A DNA stretch of 64,000 nt from Aphanomyces cochlioides (lineage: Eukaryota > Oomycota > Saprolegniomycetes > Saprolegniales > Verrucalvaceae). The notes beneath the pieces are model-generated. The model was not told the DNA's origin and ran no database searches. It saw only the letters and a program-made list of their open reading frames with translations. The stretch spans positions 1,178,001-1,242,000 of the forward strand of contig JAHQRK010000018.1 of NCBI GenBank assembly GCA_019828595.1, given 5' to 3'. Below, piece by piece: positions 55,369 through 64,000 of the stretch; the first letter of the stretch is position 1; every line of letters begins with the position of its first letter. The position numbers and the translations under genes are program-made.

Positions 55369-56458
55369 ATGACGATGGCGGATTTTGAGGCGGTCCTTCT
55401 GCTCGCAAATGGCACAGAAGGCGATGCGAATCGACGAGCGTTTATTGCCACAGGGAGTATTTATGCCGTTCTTTTCGTGGTATGCGTTGTGCAGCTCGTC
55501 CGCAATTGCAGAAGCTACGCACAATGGACACAACAGAAGTGGATGCACTTGCTACTCGTTCTGCTAACGCTAACTCGGGCTGGTTTCCTCTTATCAGTGG
55601 GGATATTCAATTGGTGTGACGTCACGTCAGAAGGTGTGCTCTCGCCTGCTTGCGAAGCCAACGGCCTGGAGCGACAACTATTTTACATCCTGGACCAACT
55701 GCCCAACATGTTCTTCTTCTCGATGTACCTCGTCATGGGCTTGTTCTGGGCAGAAATTTACTACAATGCGACGGACCAACTCGATATCTTTTTGCATGTG
55801 ATCAAACCTGTCTCGAAGCTCTTCCACGTTATGGCGTATTTCCTCCAGATTGGCCTGTGGATCTTGTACGCTGACCCGTGGCGTTCCGAAGGTAGACTTT
55901 CCCTAGACAATCTTGACGCTCAAGACTTTGATAGATCACTACTTTGGACGCGGGTATGCAGCCTTCTCAACAAGCATTTTCCTCTTAGTTACAACTGCTT
56001 TTGTTGTCTACGGTCGCCTGGCTTACGTCGAGTTGAGGCAAGTCTATTTTGGATGTATTTGATCTAACTTCAGTCGCTCTGCCGATAGAGCTGTGCCTGT
56101 GGATTTACCGATCCGCACGAGGAAACTCAAAGAAGTGACGGTCATGACGACGATTTGCACGACTTGCTTCACAGCGCGTTCGCTCTTGATCCTGCATTTA
56201 TCGCAAGACCATGTCCAGCTCGCCGATCACTTGACGTGGCTCATGATCTTGCTTTACTATTCATTGTTTGAGCTTTTGCCGACGGTGGTCATTTTGCATT
56301 TCCACCGACGATTTCCACGGCCGCAAGCTTCGCCGACTCTGGCAAAAGCCGCCCCCTATCGATTCATAGGTACGATTGACTCGGATTCGGACTCAGAAGC
56401 GCCGCTGTCCCCAGAGGATTCCCTTCGGCAGACGCTCATCCATCCATCGTCACCGTAA
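55369..56458 (+). CDS. TOM1/TOM3/THH1-like seven-TM protein
   Basis: The start is MTMADFEAVLLLANGTEG at 55369 (or 55375). Introns at about 55892-55930 (GTAGAC...ATAG) and 56042-56073 (boundaries approximate). Seven TM helices: IYAVLFVVCVVQLVRN; MHLLLVLLTLTRAGFLLSV; a cysteine-containing loop; LPNMFFFSMYLVMGLFWAEI; LFHVMAYFLQIGLWILY; a spliced helix near FLLVTTAFVVYG; and FTARSLLIL to LLYYSLFELLPTVVI. LPxxFFFSxYxxxxxFWAEIY and CFTARS...FELLP are the hallmarks of the THH1/TOM1/TOM3 domain. Plant members sit in the tonoplast; oomycete members are uncharacterised GPCR-like proteins. The C-terminus is Ser/Asp-rich and cytosolic. Confidence 0.8.
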
Positions 56459-56500
56459 ATTAAAGTAGAAGAACGACGGCACAGTCATGAGATGAAGTAA

Positions 56501-57784
56501 TTACAGACGAGTATATTGACTCTGTCGCTTGAACTGATTGATCCGGCTGTACGCAGACTGCATCGCAAAGAGCGTGAGCGCCACAAGGACGACGCCAAGG
56601 ATGAGCGAGTATTGAGACTCTACGGGCATTGTCAGGCCATCGGCAGTGCTCGGGTCTTGGATCTTGTTGACGGGATGGTATTCGCACAGATCCTGCCACG
56701 AAGACGTCGCGTTCACGTGGTTTTCAATGATGGCATTGAACTCCTCAAGAGGACATGCCATCGCGCTGCATTTATGCAGCTTGACTTGTCTTCGGGCAGT
56801 CTCTGGCGACCAAATATGTGTCTCCACGACGGGCTCTGGTGTCATGTGGAGTTCAAAGAACATGGTGGCACCGGACGGGATTGCAGTCGTGTTAAATGAG
56901 GTCGAGCGAGGTTGGTTCGGGAAATCAAACTCCCATCCGAGCATTTGGCCCATCCCATGGACAAGTTCTCGACGGCCAGTGTAGGCGTAAAGCTTGTATG
57001 AGTCACTGGGATCAGCAGCAGATGAGGTTGCAGCGGCATTGAGCTGGGAGCGCATGAGGTCTGGAAAGCCACCGACATAATAAGTGACTTGTCGGGGAGT
57101 TCCGAGGTACTCGTCGAGCATTTGGTCGAAAGCAAGTGATTGAATTTGATCGAAAAGAGCAGCATTTACAAGCGGTGGACGGCCATGAATGCGATCGGAC
57201 GAGAGCATATGCGCCACAGTTCGTAAATCTTGGTTGGCGTTAGCAGAACCAAGAGTATGACCGCATGCAGCTTCGAGTTGGTTGACGACCGCAGCGTGCT
57301 TCTTGAGAAAAGTCTTTCCACGAGTCGCTGCAAAGTTGGCCAAGTCTTTGTTGAGGGTAGCTTGGCACGGGCCGTTCGTGACGGCGATATCGTGTTCATT
57401 CGAGACGAGTTGCATGACGACTGGCACTGGGACTGGGAAACCCATGACTGTCGTGTCTGGGTAGAGCCCATATCCAAACGTGACGGAGCTTTGGCCGCGT
57501 GACGGATCGGCACGAAAGTACGTATCAAACTGGGGCTTCTGCTTGAGCGTGGGAGCGATAAACTTCTTGCCATCGACGTAAACATTGCGTGTATGTCCAC
57601 CCGCTTGGAGCATCTGCTTCATCCCGACTTCCGTCAAGTGTTCGTACGGCACGGTGTACGCGTTCAAATTCGCAGCGTTCTGAGGACAAAGCTTGAGCGC
57701 ATCTTGGCTGGGCGCGATCGTTCCGTGGTTGGAGAGCGCGACGACAGCGCGGAGAGAGCTGGACGAAGCGCTGCTGGACGTCAT
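56501..57784 (-). CDS. Histidine-acid-phosphatase-like membrane protein, probably catalytically impaired
   Basis: The start is MTSSSASSSSLRAVVALS at 57784 (the upstream extension begins with a non-ATG codon). About 427 residues; the domain order is that of histidine acid phosphatases: an N-terminal strand AVVALSNHGTIAPS at the site of the RHGxRxP motif, then NAYTVPYEHLTEVGMKQMLQ, and a C-terminal single TM (LILGVVLVALTLFAMQ) with a short basic tail. In place of RHGxRxP it has SNHGTIAP: the His is kept but both catalytic Arg are replaced. The usual late HD motif is not evident (LYAYTGRRELVHGMGQM occupies a similar place). A pseudo-phosphatase is therefore likely. No N-terminal signal peptide is visible unless an upstream exon was missed. 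Confidence 0.65.
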   Translation of the reverse strand: MTSSSASSSSLRAVVALSNHGTIAPSQDALKLCPQNAANLNAYTVPYEHLTEVGMKQMLQAGGHTRNVYVDGKKFIAPTLKQKPQFDTYFRADPSRGQSSVTFGYGLYPDTTVMGFPVPVPVVMQLVSNEHDIAVTNGPCQATLNKDLANFAATRGKTFLKKHAAVVNQLEAACGHTLGSANANQDLRTVAHMLSSDRIHGRPPLVNAALFDQIQSLAFDQMLDEYLGTPRQVTYYVGGFPDLMRSQLNAAATSSAADPSDSYKLYAYTGRRELVHGMGQMLGWEFDFPNQPRSTSFNTTAIPSGATMFFELHMTPEPVVETHIWSPETARRQVKLHKCSAMACPLEEFNAIIENHVNATSSWQDLCEYHPVNKIQDPSTADGLTMPVESQYSLILGVVLVALTLFAMQSAYSRINQFKRQSQYTRL

Positions 57785-58763
57785 CGAGTCGGTCGTCGCC
57801 GCAAGAAATACAGAGTGAGAGACCAAAATCTTTCGAACAAATTTTCAACTTGGGCGAAACTGGGACAAACTTGCCAGTCATCCGGCAGCCACAACAACGA
57901 CACAATCAACGCGCTGGCTGTCGAGATTTGCCCTCGAAGCGACGAGCGCTTTGACGTAATCATTTGTCGGAATGAGAGAGAGCGCCCTCGTTGCAAATCC
58001 ACGTCTGACTTGACGATGCATGGCCTCGAATGCGTTTCGTCTCCCCCGTTAAGACCACGTGAAAAATCGACTTCACCTTGATTCGAAAAGGCACAACAAG
58101 ACGGTCTCCACGTAGACGTCGACCATGCTGTAGATTTGCCCATCCTTGGGGAGATTCTAGCACTTTCCACCAATACTGTACGATGCTCACGAGGTTGCTC
58201 AAACTTTGATGCGACCTTGCTCGATGAGAGGGGGACATCTTCGTGATCGATCCAATTTTCTAGAAACGAGCTACGAACAGACAGGACCAGATAGGTAAAA
58301 CGGACTGATGCATGGATTGCAAATGGATGTCCGCAAAGAGATGTGCGCATACGACAATCAACCAGCGCGGAGAAACGAGGGTTCGTCGACGACTGGCTCA
58401 GGTGAGGGGACAAACTAGCAGCTGGTTTGACCCAAAATCGCTCCGGATAAAAAAAGAAGCTGTGTTCTTTTTTCACAATTTTTTTATTCCAAGCGAACTA
58501 CCCTGTACCAAGAGTTCCAGGATTGATTCCATCCTTAAACTTGATCCAAACGCCGCGTGGAGTTTTCGAGCGCAAGCGCTTTGTGACTGTCGTTTCCTCT
58601 GGAGGTTTGGATCTATGGAATGTCTCTACGACCGGTAGAAAGTGCATGTAAGTAATTATACAATATGATTGGATGAAATTAAATTTTTATTAGATTTTGA
58701 TTGGCTGTTGAGATTTAATTTTTATGACCAATCAACCAATTAGTAAATCTCGCGCGTTTTAGG
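57785..58763. other. Unresolved region upstream of NSUN6, CCAAT promoter at the right end
   Basis: Minus frames are open over 57960-58480 (for example VSIVQYWWKVLESPQGWANL and GDRLVVPFRIKVKSIFHVV) and read partly like protein, but no start or splice pattern joins them. 58668-58742 holds four or more CCAAT boxes, the likely NSUN6 promoter; a TCCGGAT lies at 58443. Confidence 0.35.
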
Positions 58764-60378
58764 ATGGACGTCAAGCTCGACGACTTCGTCCTGTCGTTCC
58801 CGCCGGACATTGAAGCGTTCTTTGCCGACGCGTATGGAGAAGATCATTGGAGCAAGATCAAAGCCGCGCTTGCTCGACCGTACGTTGCTCGCTGTATCTT
58901 CCTTTCCGCTGATTTTTCATCTAGACCAGCGTACACGTCCGTCCGCGTCAATACACTCGTCACGACACAAACACAGCTTGTGGAGTCGCTCAATGCTGCC
59001 TTGTCAGATTTCAATGCGCGCCTTGAAAAGCAAGGACGACCCGCTATTGTTGCCGTGCCACATAAAAGCCTCGATGATGTCGTAGTCGTCCCATCAGCGC
59101 CGCGAGTGGCTTCGACTGACGTACCCCAAAAGAAAATTATTGTTGACCGACTCTGTGGTGAAGCAGTCCTCCGCGGAAGTGATATCTTTGCACGAGGTGT
59201 CATGTGTGCCAGCACAGCTATGAATGCCGGCGATGAAGTGGCAATTTATGTTGACTTGGACCACAGTGCAACCCGTGGCAGTGATGCTGAACTCCATGCA
59301 GGACGCAAGATTCTCATCGCAAATGGCAAAACAGATATGCCACGGAGCGAAATGTTTCGAGCTCTCAAAGGTTTGGCTGTCACAGTTACTTCTCGGGTAA
59401 AGAAAATGCATCGACACGTATTCTATTCTCACCATTCGTAGCTTTGTGCTGACGCTCCACCTCTAAATGGTGTCTTGAGCGGCTCTTTGTACATGCAAAA
59501 TACGCCTTCTAGTGTTGTGGCCCATGTTCTTGACCCCCAACCGGGTGAAACCATCATCGATATGTGTGCGGCTCCTGGGGGAAAGACCTCCCATATTGCA
59601 ACGCTCATGCAGAACAAGGGCACTCTCGTTGCATGTGACCGCAGTCGCCGGAAAGTGTTGGAAATGAAGAGCTTCTTCGAATCTATCAATTTATCATGCA
59701 TTGTGCCCATCAAGGTAGCCCATCTATCCCCTCTTTCTTGTGATCCTTTGACGATAGCTCGATTCAACTCAATCTGTGCTACCGAAACAGGACAATGTGA
59801 TCACCGTTCAAGAAATCATTGAACTGAGCAAAAATAAAGATCCCAAGGCCAAGCTCCTTCCTATCAATGGCTTCTGCGCCGAGACATTCGACAAGGTACA
59901 ACTTGGTCAATTCTATTCGTCGTGGTAATATCGTGAGTAGATTCTGTTAGATCCACCATGTTCTGCTCTTGGCTTAAGGCCACGCCTTCTTCACGCTTGC
60001 GACTTGTCTGAACTGGAGCAGTATTCCAACATGCAGCGCAACTTTCTGTGGGCGGCAGCTTTTCTCCTGAAGCCAGGAGGAACGTTGGTTTATTCCACGT
60101 GTACAGTCAATCCCAAAGAGAACGAGCAAATGGTCCGTCATGCCCTCGATACATATCCTCTTGAGCTCGTGGCTCAAACGCCCTTCTTGGGCGAGACAGG
60201 ATTGACAAACCAAGGTCTTTCACCCGAAGAGGCGGCGAGAGTCCAACGCTTTGATCCGTCTAGCTCGAGTGACACGATGGGTTTCTTCTGTGCGAAGTTC
60301 ATCAAGACAAGATCCATCCGAGATATTTCCCCCACCACACAGCCAGCAACGCCAACCACAGCAGAAGCAGCAGAATAA
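58764..60378 (+). CDS. NSUN6: NSUN6-like RNA cytosine-C5 methyltransferase with PUA domain
   Basis: Five or six exons; the start is MDVKLDDFVLSFPPDIEA. Introns about 58880-58924, 59396-59440, 59713-59790 and 59896-59951. The N-terminal exon is followed by YTSVRVNTLVTTQTQLVESL. A PUA domain (about residues 130-220: LCGEAVLRGSDIFARGVM, AVTVTSR) is inserted before the catalytic part, the layout of NSUN6. The SAM-binding motif is DMCAAPGGKTSHIATLM. The release and nucleophile cysteines are in LDPPCSALG and VYSTCTVNPKENEQM. In animals NSUN6 makes m5C72 in tRNA-Cys and tRNA-Thr and marks some mRNAs. All catalytic motifs are present, so it should be active. Confidence 0.9.
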
Positions 60379-60977
60379 TCTTTTCATAGACGACAAGACT
60401 TGCCTTGTTTGGTCATCTTGGTGAGCTAGTACATTACAGATGAGGGGCAGTCTTAACGTCTCTAAGAGTTTTGATTGGACGAAATCATGGCCTTATGGTT
60501 TTTCGCCATGATACGGTGACCCAATTCCAGGGGTATGACCTGGTTTGGGATCATGGGATCACGGCGCAATTTCCCAAAGACTCAAGCACCAAACTCTTTG
60601 AGTTCTACGAATCGCGATGGCAGAGCGGATTTGGTCGTGCATACCTTCTATTTTGAGTCTACCTTTAGCGTTTGCTTCACTGCACATCGAGAATTTGTCG
60701 TCTTCACTCCAATTTCAAGTGATAAAATAGTACAGAGAGCGCAGTCGTCCGAGATTGGAGGCGCAACGATGGGCTTTAGTGTTGTCGTCCCATTCTTGAT
60801 GACCAAAGACGTGCTCTCACGTGTGCCATCGTCAAGTAGGGATCGTTATTGTTAGATATCTTCGGTTGCAGCATTTGTCCCTAGAGGGCGACACCTAAAG
60901 GTCATGATCCCGTTAGGAATGCCCAGACAAATTCCATCGGGTCATGTAACAAATTGTATCGTGAGCCCGGGATCACG

Positions 60978-61010
60978 ATCCCGTTAAGTCAGGGGCAGTC
61001 TTAACGGGAT
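60978..61010. repeat. Perfect inverted repeat, 11-bp arms
   Basis: ATCCCGTTAAG and its exact complement around an 11-nt loop. The right arm overlaps a 16-mer that also occurs at 60443-60458. Confidence 0.8.
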
Positions 61011-61129
61011 GAATGTGCCAGCGACGCCCTTGATCCAAGATGTCGACCGCCAAAATTTATGCAACAATCAGACAACGTACCTGTACACAAAGTGTCTTAT
61101 CTCGTCTTGTCCTTGACGTAGCCAAGCTC

Positions 61130-61193
61130 TGTATAAATGACAAAAGACAGCAATAGAGGCACACGCCATGATGGCAAGATGACAGTCACACAA
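61130..61193 (+). repeat. 64-bp direct repeat, unit 1
   Basis: Begins TGTATAAATGACAAAAGAC and includes a TATAAAT box. One base differs from unit 2. Confidence 0.9.
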
Positions 61194-61542
61194 CGCTCTC
61201 TCGTTGGATACGCCACAGATCGCACATCGTATAGTGGGCACGGCGATCCACCAAAGCATAGATTCTTCCCCAAGGGTAGATCCCCAGTGAAGTCAATTGA
61301 AGATCCCGGTGAGTTCCCAAAGAACGTCAGCGACGTAACCCAATTCAGTCGTAGCTCAATGATTTCATAAAGATAGAATGGTACACTCAGCTTTCCGCAC
61401 TGGTTTCAACGAGCCAAGTGAAAAGCTACGAACTCCCAAAGCACGAGAAGGTCTCCGTCGATCATGTAGACTCGAGCATGTGTACAGGAGAAAGTTTTTC
61501 TATCATCCGTGAGGCAGGCTCGAGGTGAAAGGGCCAAGCACA

Positions 61543-61606
61543 TGTATAAATGACAAAAGACAGCAATAGAGGCACACGCCATGATAGCAAGATGACAGTC
61601 ACACAA
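61543..61606 (+). repeat. 64-bp direct repeat, unit 2
   Basis: Same orientation as unit 1, 413 nt downstream; the flanking DNA is unrelated. Confidence 0.9.
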
Positions 61607-62252
61607 TGTCTACAGCAAAAAACAGCAGTGGTGGAGTCCCGATGGCGACACATATGGATCGAACCGCCATCATGGCGGGTTTGTCAAACGTGGGGAAAAG
61701 ATCCATCATTCCAGCATGACTGCTACCTGACTCATGCAGTATAAAAGTCTCGATTGGAGCGTCAGGATTGTTGAAGGAAGCTGCTTGTCAACTGTTTGCA
61801 ACAACGCTCGCGACGTCGTCGTCGCCCTTTCACCCTCTAAACTTCCACAGGAACTTCCTCGACGTTCTTCAAGTCACTCGATATCAGTGCGTCTAACTTG
61901 ATTGGTCCACGTTAATATTTTATATCCAATCAAATGTCGTTAATCAACTATTCTCTCTTTCATTGGTTGATGTTTAACCAATCAGAGCGTAGATTACCAA
62001 TACTGCTAGTTTTTGTGAATCTCGCACTTTCACTGAGGGCAGCATACATTCCGTCAGCTGGCCAATCAAAAAATTACACAAAAATATAAAATCTGTATTT
62101 GAACTCTTGAAATTTGTATATAAATTGGTTTTATTTGATAAAAATAGGGTATTTCACTGCGGTGGTTATTCTTATTGCTCGAAAAAAGGCGGATGGAACA
62201 CTCGACGAGCCATTTCCAAACTTGCGCGCAACTTCCAAGTCAAGAAAGTACG

Positions 62253-62909
62253 ATGGCCCCCCAAGAAGGAACGACTGCGACGCATGCCTTGACGACGACG
62301 GCCAAGAAGTACCAACGCGTCAAGGATGACCACATCAACGACACTGAAAAGCTTGAAAAGATGGCCGCCGCTGTCAAAGTACTTCTTGAGTGCATGGGAG
62401 AAGATGTTAACCGCGAAGGGCTCCTCAAGACGCCCATGCGTATGGCCAAAGCGCTCTTGTACTGCACGAAAGGTTACTCGCAAGAACTGTCGGACGTGCT
62501 CAACGAAGCCGTCTTCACGGAAGATTACTCGGAAATGGTCATCGTCCGAGATATTGAACTCTACTCGCTCTGCGAACACCACATTGTCCCATTCGTGGGC
62601 AAAGTACATATTGGCTACATCCCAAATGGCAAAGTGCTCGGCCTGAGCAAGCTTGCTCGCATATCTGATGTATTTGCCCGCCGATTGCAAGTCCAAGAAC
62701 GTCTTACCAACGAAATTGCCCAAGGCTTGATGCACGCCATTGGTGCCCTTGGAGTTGGTGTTGTGATCGAAGCGACTCATATGTGCATGTGCATGCGTGG
62801 TGTTGAAAAGAGCGGTGCTTCGACTGTCACAAGCTGCGTGTTGGGAAGCTTTCAGTCGGATCCACGCACGCGCTCCGAATTTATGAGCCACGTCCAGCGC
62901 CGATTCTAA
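62253..62909 (+). CDS. folE: GTP cyclohydrolase I
   Basis: Single-exon, about 218 residues from [18 protein letters not shown] at 62253 (an in-frame ATG at 62193 is possible). It converts GTP to 7,8-dihydroneopterin triphosphate, the first step of folate and tetrahydrobiopterin synthesis. Family blocks: [19 protein letters not shown], the zinc and catalytic [40 protein letters not shown] and [20 protein letters not shown] (second zinc Cys). It ends [12 protein letters not shown] as expected. Length fits the single-domain form. CCAAT boxes occur in the 350 nt upstream. Confidence 0.97.
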   Translation: MAPQEGTTATHALTTTAKKYQRVKDDHINDTEKLEKMAAAVKVLLECMGEDVNREGLLKTPMRMAKALLYCTKGYSQELSDVLNEAVFTEDYSEMVIVRDIELYSLCEHHIVPFVGKVHIGYIPNGKVLGLSKLARISDVFARRLQVQERLTNEIAQGLMHAIGALGVGVVIEATHMCMCMRGVEKSGASTVTSCVLGSFQSDPRTRSEFMSHVQRRF

Positions 62910-62964
62910 ATGCTACATTTTTGCACAATAATGATACGCCGTACATTCATGTAACTCACAAAGT

Positions 62965-63402
62965 CTATGACCTAGCATCCCGTGTCATAACAAAACAATC
63001 AGGAGACGCGAGACGGCGGTAGTAGTTGGCTAATGTTTCAGCCACAGTAAACCCAAGTCGTCTGTACAGTTCAATCGCATCTTGGTTGTCAACTTGGACG
63101 TGTAAATAGAGACTTTGATTCCGCCCCGACGCCGTCTCGATGGCTTTTTCAACTAGCATGCGACCTATTCCTTGTCCACGTTCGACTGCATCCACGGCAA
63201 GCGTACGAATGCAAGCTTTATCGTTTTCATCGTGGAGTATAACCGCACCAACCACTTTTCCACGCTTCAGAGCGACCCAGCTGCACTCTGACTTGAAAAG
63301 CGCATCTTTGTACACATTTTCCTGCACCGGAACTGGTAAGGCGGCCATATTGAGTCTTCGTACGGCTGGCAGCGAGGCGGCATCCAGCGGAACGATCTCC
63401 AT
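62965..63402 (-). CDS. NAA50-like GNAT N-acetyltransferase
   Basis: Single-exon, 145 residues from MEIVPLDAASLPAVRRL at 63402 (further upstream codons lie in AT-rich promoter). GNAT fold: SWVALKRGKVVGAVILHDEN, the acetyl-CoA loop VERGQGIGRMLVEKAI (Q/RxxGxG/A), YLHVQVDNQDAIELYRRLGF and VAETLANYYRRLASPDCFVM. LHVQ...N..AI..Y...GF...E...NYY is the hallmark of NAA50 (NatE), which acetylates N-terminal Met-containing peptides and supports sister-chromatid cohesion. VQENVYKDALF near the start replaces NAA50's PVxYxxxFY block approximately. It converges on GTP cyclohydrolase, 55 nt apart. Confidence 0.88.
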   Translation of the reverse strand: MEIVPLDAASLPAVRRLNMAALPVPVQENVYKDALFKSECSWVALKRGKVVGAVILHDENDKACIRTLAVDAVERGQGIGRMLVEKAIETASGRNQSLYLHVQVDNQDAIELYRRLGFTVAETLANYYRRLASPDCFVMTRDARS

Positions 63403-63667
63403 CTTGAAGCAATGGATTTGAATTTCGATAAAAATGAATAGTATTGATTTGCGACACATTCACGCAAATAACCGGAAAATTCCGGATAAAAACATAAAAT
63501 ACGAAACAAAAATGTTTAGTAAATCGAAAATATCTTTTTTCATTACATTTGAAAAATGTATTGAAATAAATTATGCAATTTATTTTTGATTAACGAAACA
63601 ACAACGAAACAGTGTGCATCCGGAAATTTTCCGTATATTTTTCTGTTGATTCTCAACAGTAACGGAA
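63403..63667. promoter_or_regulatory. AT-rich divergent promoter with CCGGA motifs at both ends
   Basis: ACCGGAAAATTCCGGATAAA at 63472-63490 (NAA50 side) and ATCCGGAAATTTTCCG at 63619-63634 (recombinase side). It is AT-rich between. Confidence 0.5.
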
Positions 63668-64000
63668 ATGCCCCCACGCAAAGGAAGCTCTAGCGGTGTT
63701 GCCCGGCGACAGGCTGAAACAGGTGACGACATAATTGCCTTGCGCATTGTAGACAATACACGCAGTCAGTACGGGTTGACTATAGCCCGTGTCGCACGGT
63801 TTTGGCTCAACGTCATCCAGATTTGGTCGACGCTGATGAGATACGCCTACCCCTTTCAGACGATATGTGGAAGATGTACTTCTCTGTAAAGAGGGGCCGG
63901 AATGGTGTTGCGATTGAACCCCGAAAGTACAATCAATTTTCTACAATAGCATCCATAATTTCAGCTCTCAAGTTTCTACATGAAGAGCGGGTCATTCAAA
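63668..64000 (+). pseudogene. N-terminal part of a third tyrosine recombinase (truncated by window, frameshifted)
   Basis: The frame starts MPPRKGSSSGVARRQAET with a basic N-terminus and a SAM-like core-binding region (NTRSQYGLTIARVARFWL). From about 63805 the protein continues in the neighbouring frame: LAQRHPDLVDADEIRLPLSD, then MWKMYFSVKRGRNGVAIEP and STIASIISALKFLHEERVIQ at the edge. No intron fits the one-base jump, so a deletion or sequence error is likely. The pattern (TRxxY..., then DD.W/M..FF, then S.I..LK) is the usual N-terminus of Crypton/YR integrases. It is not closely similar to the two elements upstream. Confidence 0.5.

Larger units (their letters stand above)
60379..62252. 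other. Long intergenic region with repeats; no gene supported
   Basis: It contains a 16-mer repeat (60443-60458 and 60991-61006), a perfect hairpin (60978-61010), a 64-bp direct repeat (61130-61193 and 61543-61606), CCAAT boxes (61909-62072) and TATA-like stretches. Open frames here are short and not protein-like. It may hold a decayed gene (60471-60860) or non-coding RNA. Confidence 0.5.

Noticed and set aside
54240..55451. Long minus-strand ORF (403 aa) opposite lipid-kinase copy 2
   Set aside because: Antisense shadow with low-complexity, non-protein-like composition.
57785..57826. Earlier start for the histidine-phosphatase-like gene
   Set aside because: The upstream codon is not ATG and adds no signal peptide.

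Overview
The window is nuclear DNA of a filamentous eukaryote, almost certainly an oomycete and probably a saprolegnialean (Aphanomyces/Saprolegnia-like). The reasons are a GPI-type elicitin (an oomycete-restricted family) at 12.6 kb, very short GT-AG introns (38-75 nt, many starting GTACGT or GTATGT and ending in TAG), dense genes on both strands, stramenopile-type genes (TOM1/THH1 7TM, WRKY19-like zinc-finger repeats, Skp1-type GlcNAc transferase) and Crypton-like tyrosine-recombinase transposons. The genus is inference; no rRNA or tRNA gene was seen.

Layout. 0-8.8 kb (-): giant ASH/MSP-repeat protein, probably flagellar, cut by the left edge. 9.1-12.2 kb (+): ABHD16-like serine hydrolase. 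12.6 kb: elicitin. 13.7 kb: type II membrane GlcNAc transferase. 15.0-17.0 kb (-): coiled-coil protein. 17.5-19.8 kb: basic nuclear protein with a Tudor-like fold. 19.8-20.9 kb (-): EI24 membrane protein, divergent from a TPR protein (21.1 kb). 22.1 kb: SGYG-repeat protein with EF-hands. 23.7-26.2 kb (-): unknown multi-exon gene. 26.3 kb: lipin phosphatase. 27.9-29.5 kb (-): peroxisomal malate synthase.

30.1-41.9 kb is accessory-looking: four paralogous copine-type vWA genes (two -, two +) around a decayed Crypton-like element, with several inverted repeats and a zinc-finger gene. 41.9-47.0 kb returns to housekeeping genes: a membrane protein with a WW domain, ERGIC3, MoaA/MOCS1A and an SR splicing factor. 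48.2-50.2 kb is a second decayed Crypton-like element. 51.1-55.2 kb holds two head-to-head CTP-dependent lipid-kinase-like genes sharing an 839-nt tract with no difference found. 55.4-63.4 kb: TOM1-like 7TM protein, divergent histidine-acid-phosphatase-like protein, NSUN6 RNA methyltransferase, GTP cyclohydrolase I and a NAA50-like acetyltransferase. The right edge cuts the start of a third tyrosine recombinase.

Themes. Lipid metabolism recurs (ABHD16, lipin, paired lipid kinases). Cofactor synthesis (MoaA, FolE) and the glyoxylate cycle are each represented once. Two promoter signals recur: a palindromic [AT]TCCGGAT[AT] motif clustered just upstream of start codons, best seen in two divergent promoters, and clustered CCAAT boxes. 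Exon structures were worked out by hand from reading frames and splice signals; where a junction could not be resolved this is stated.
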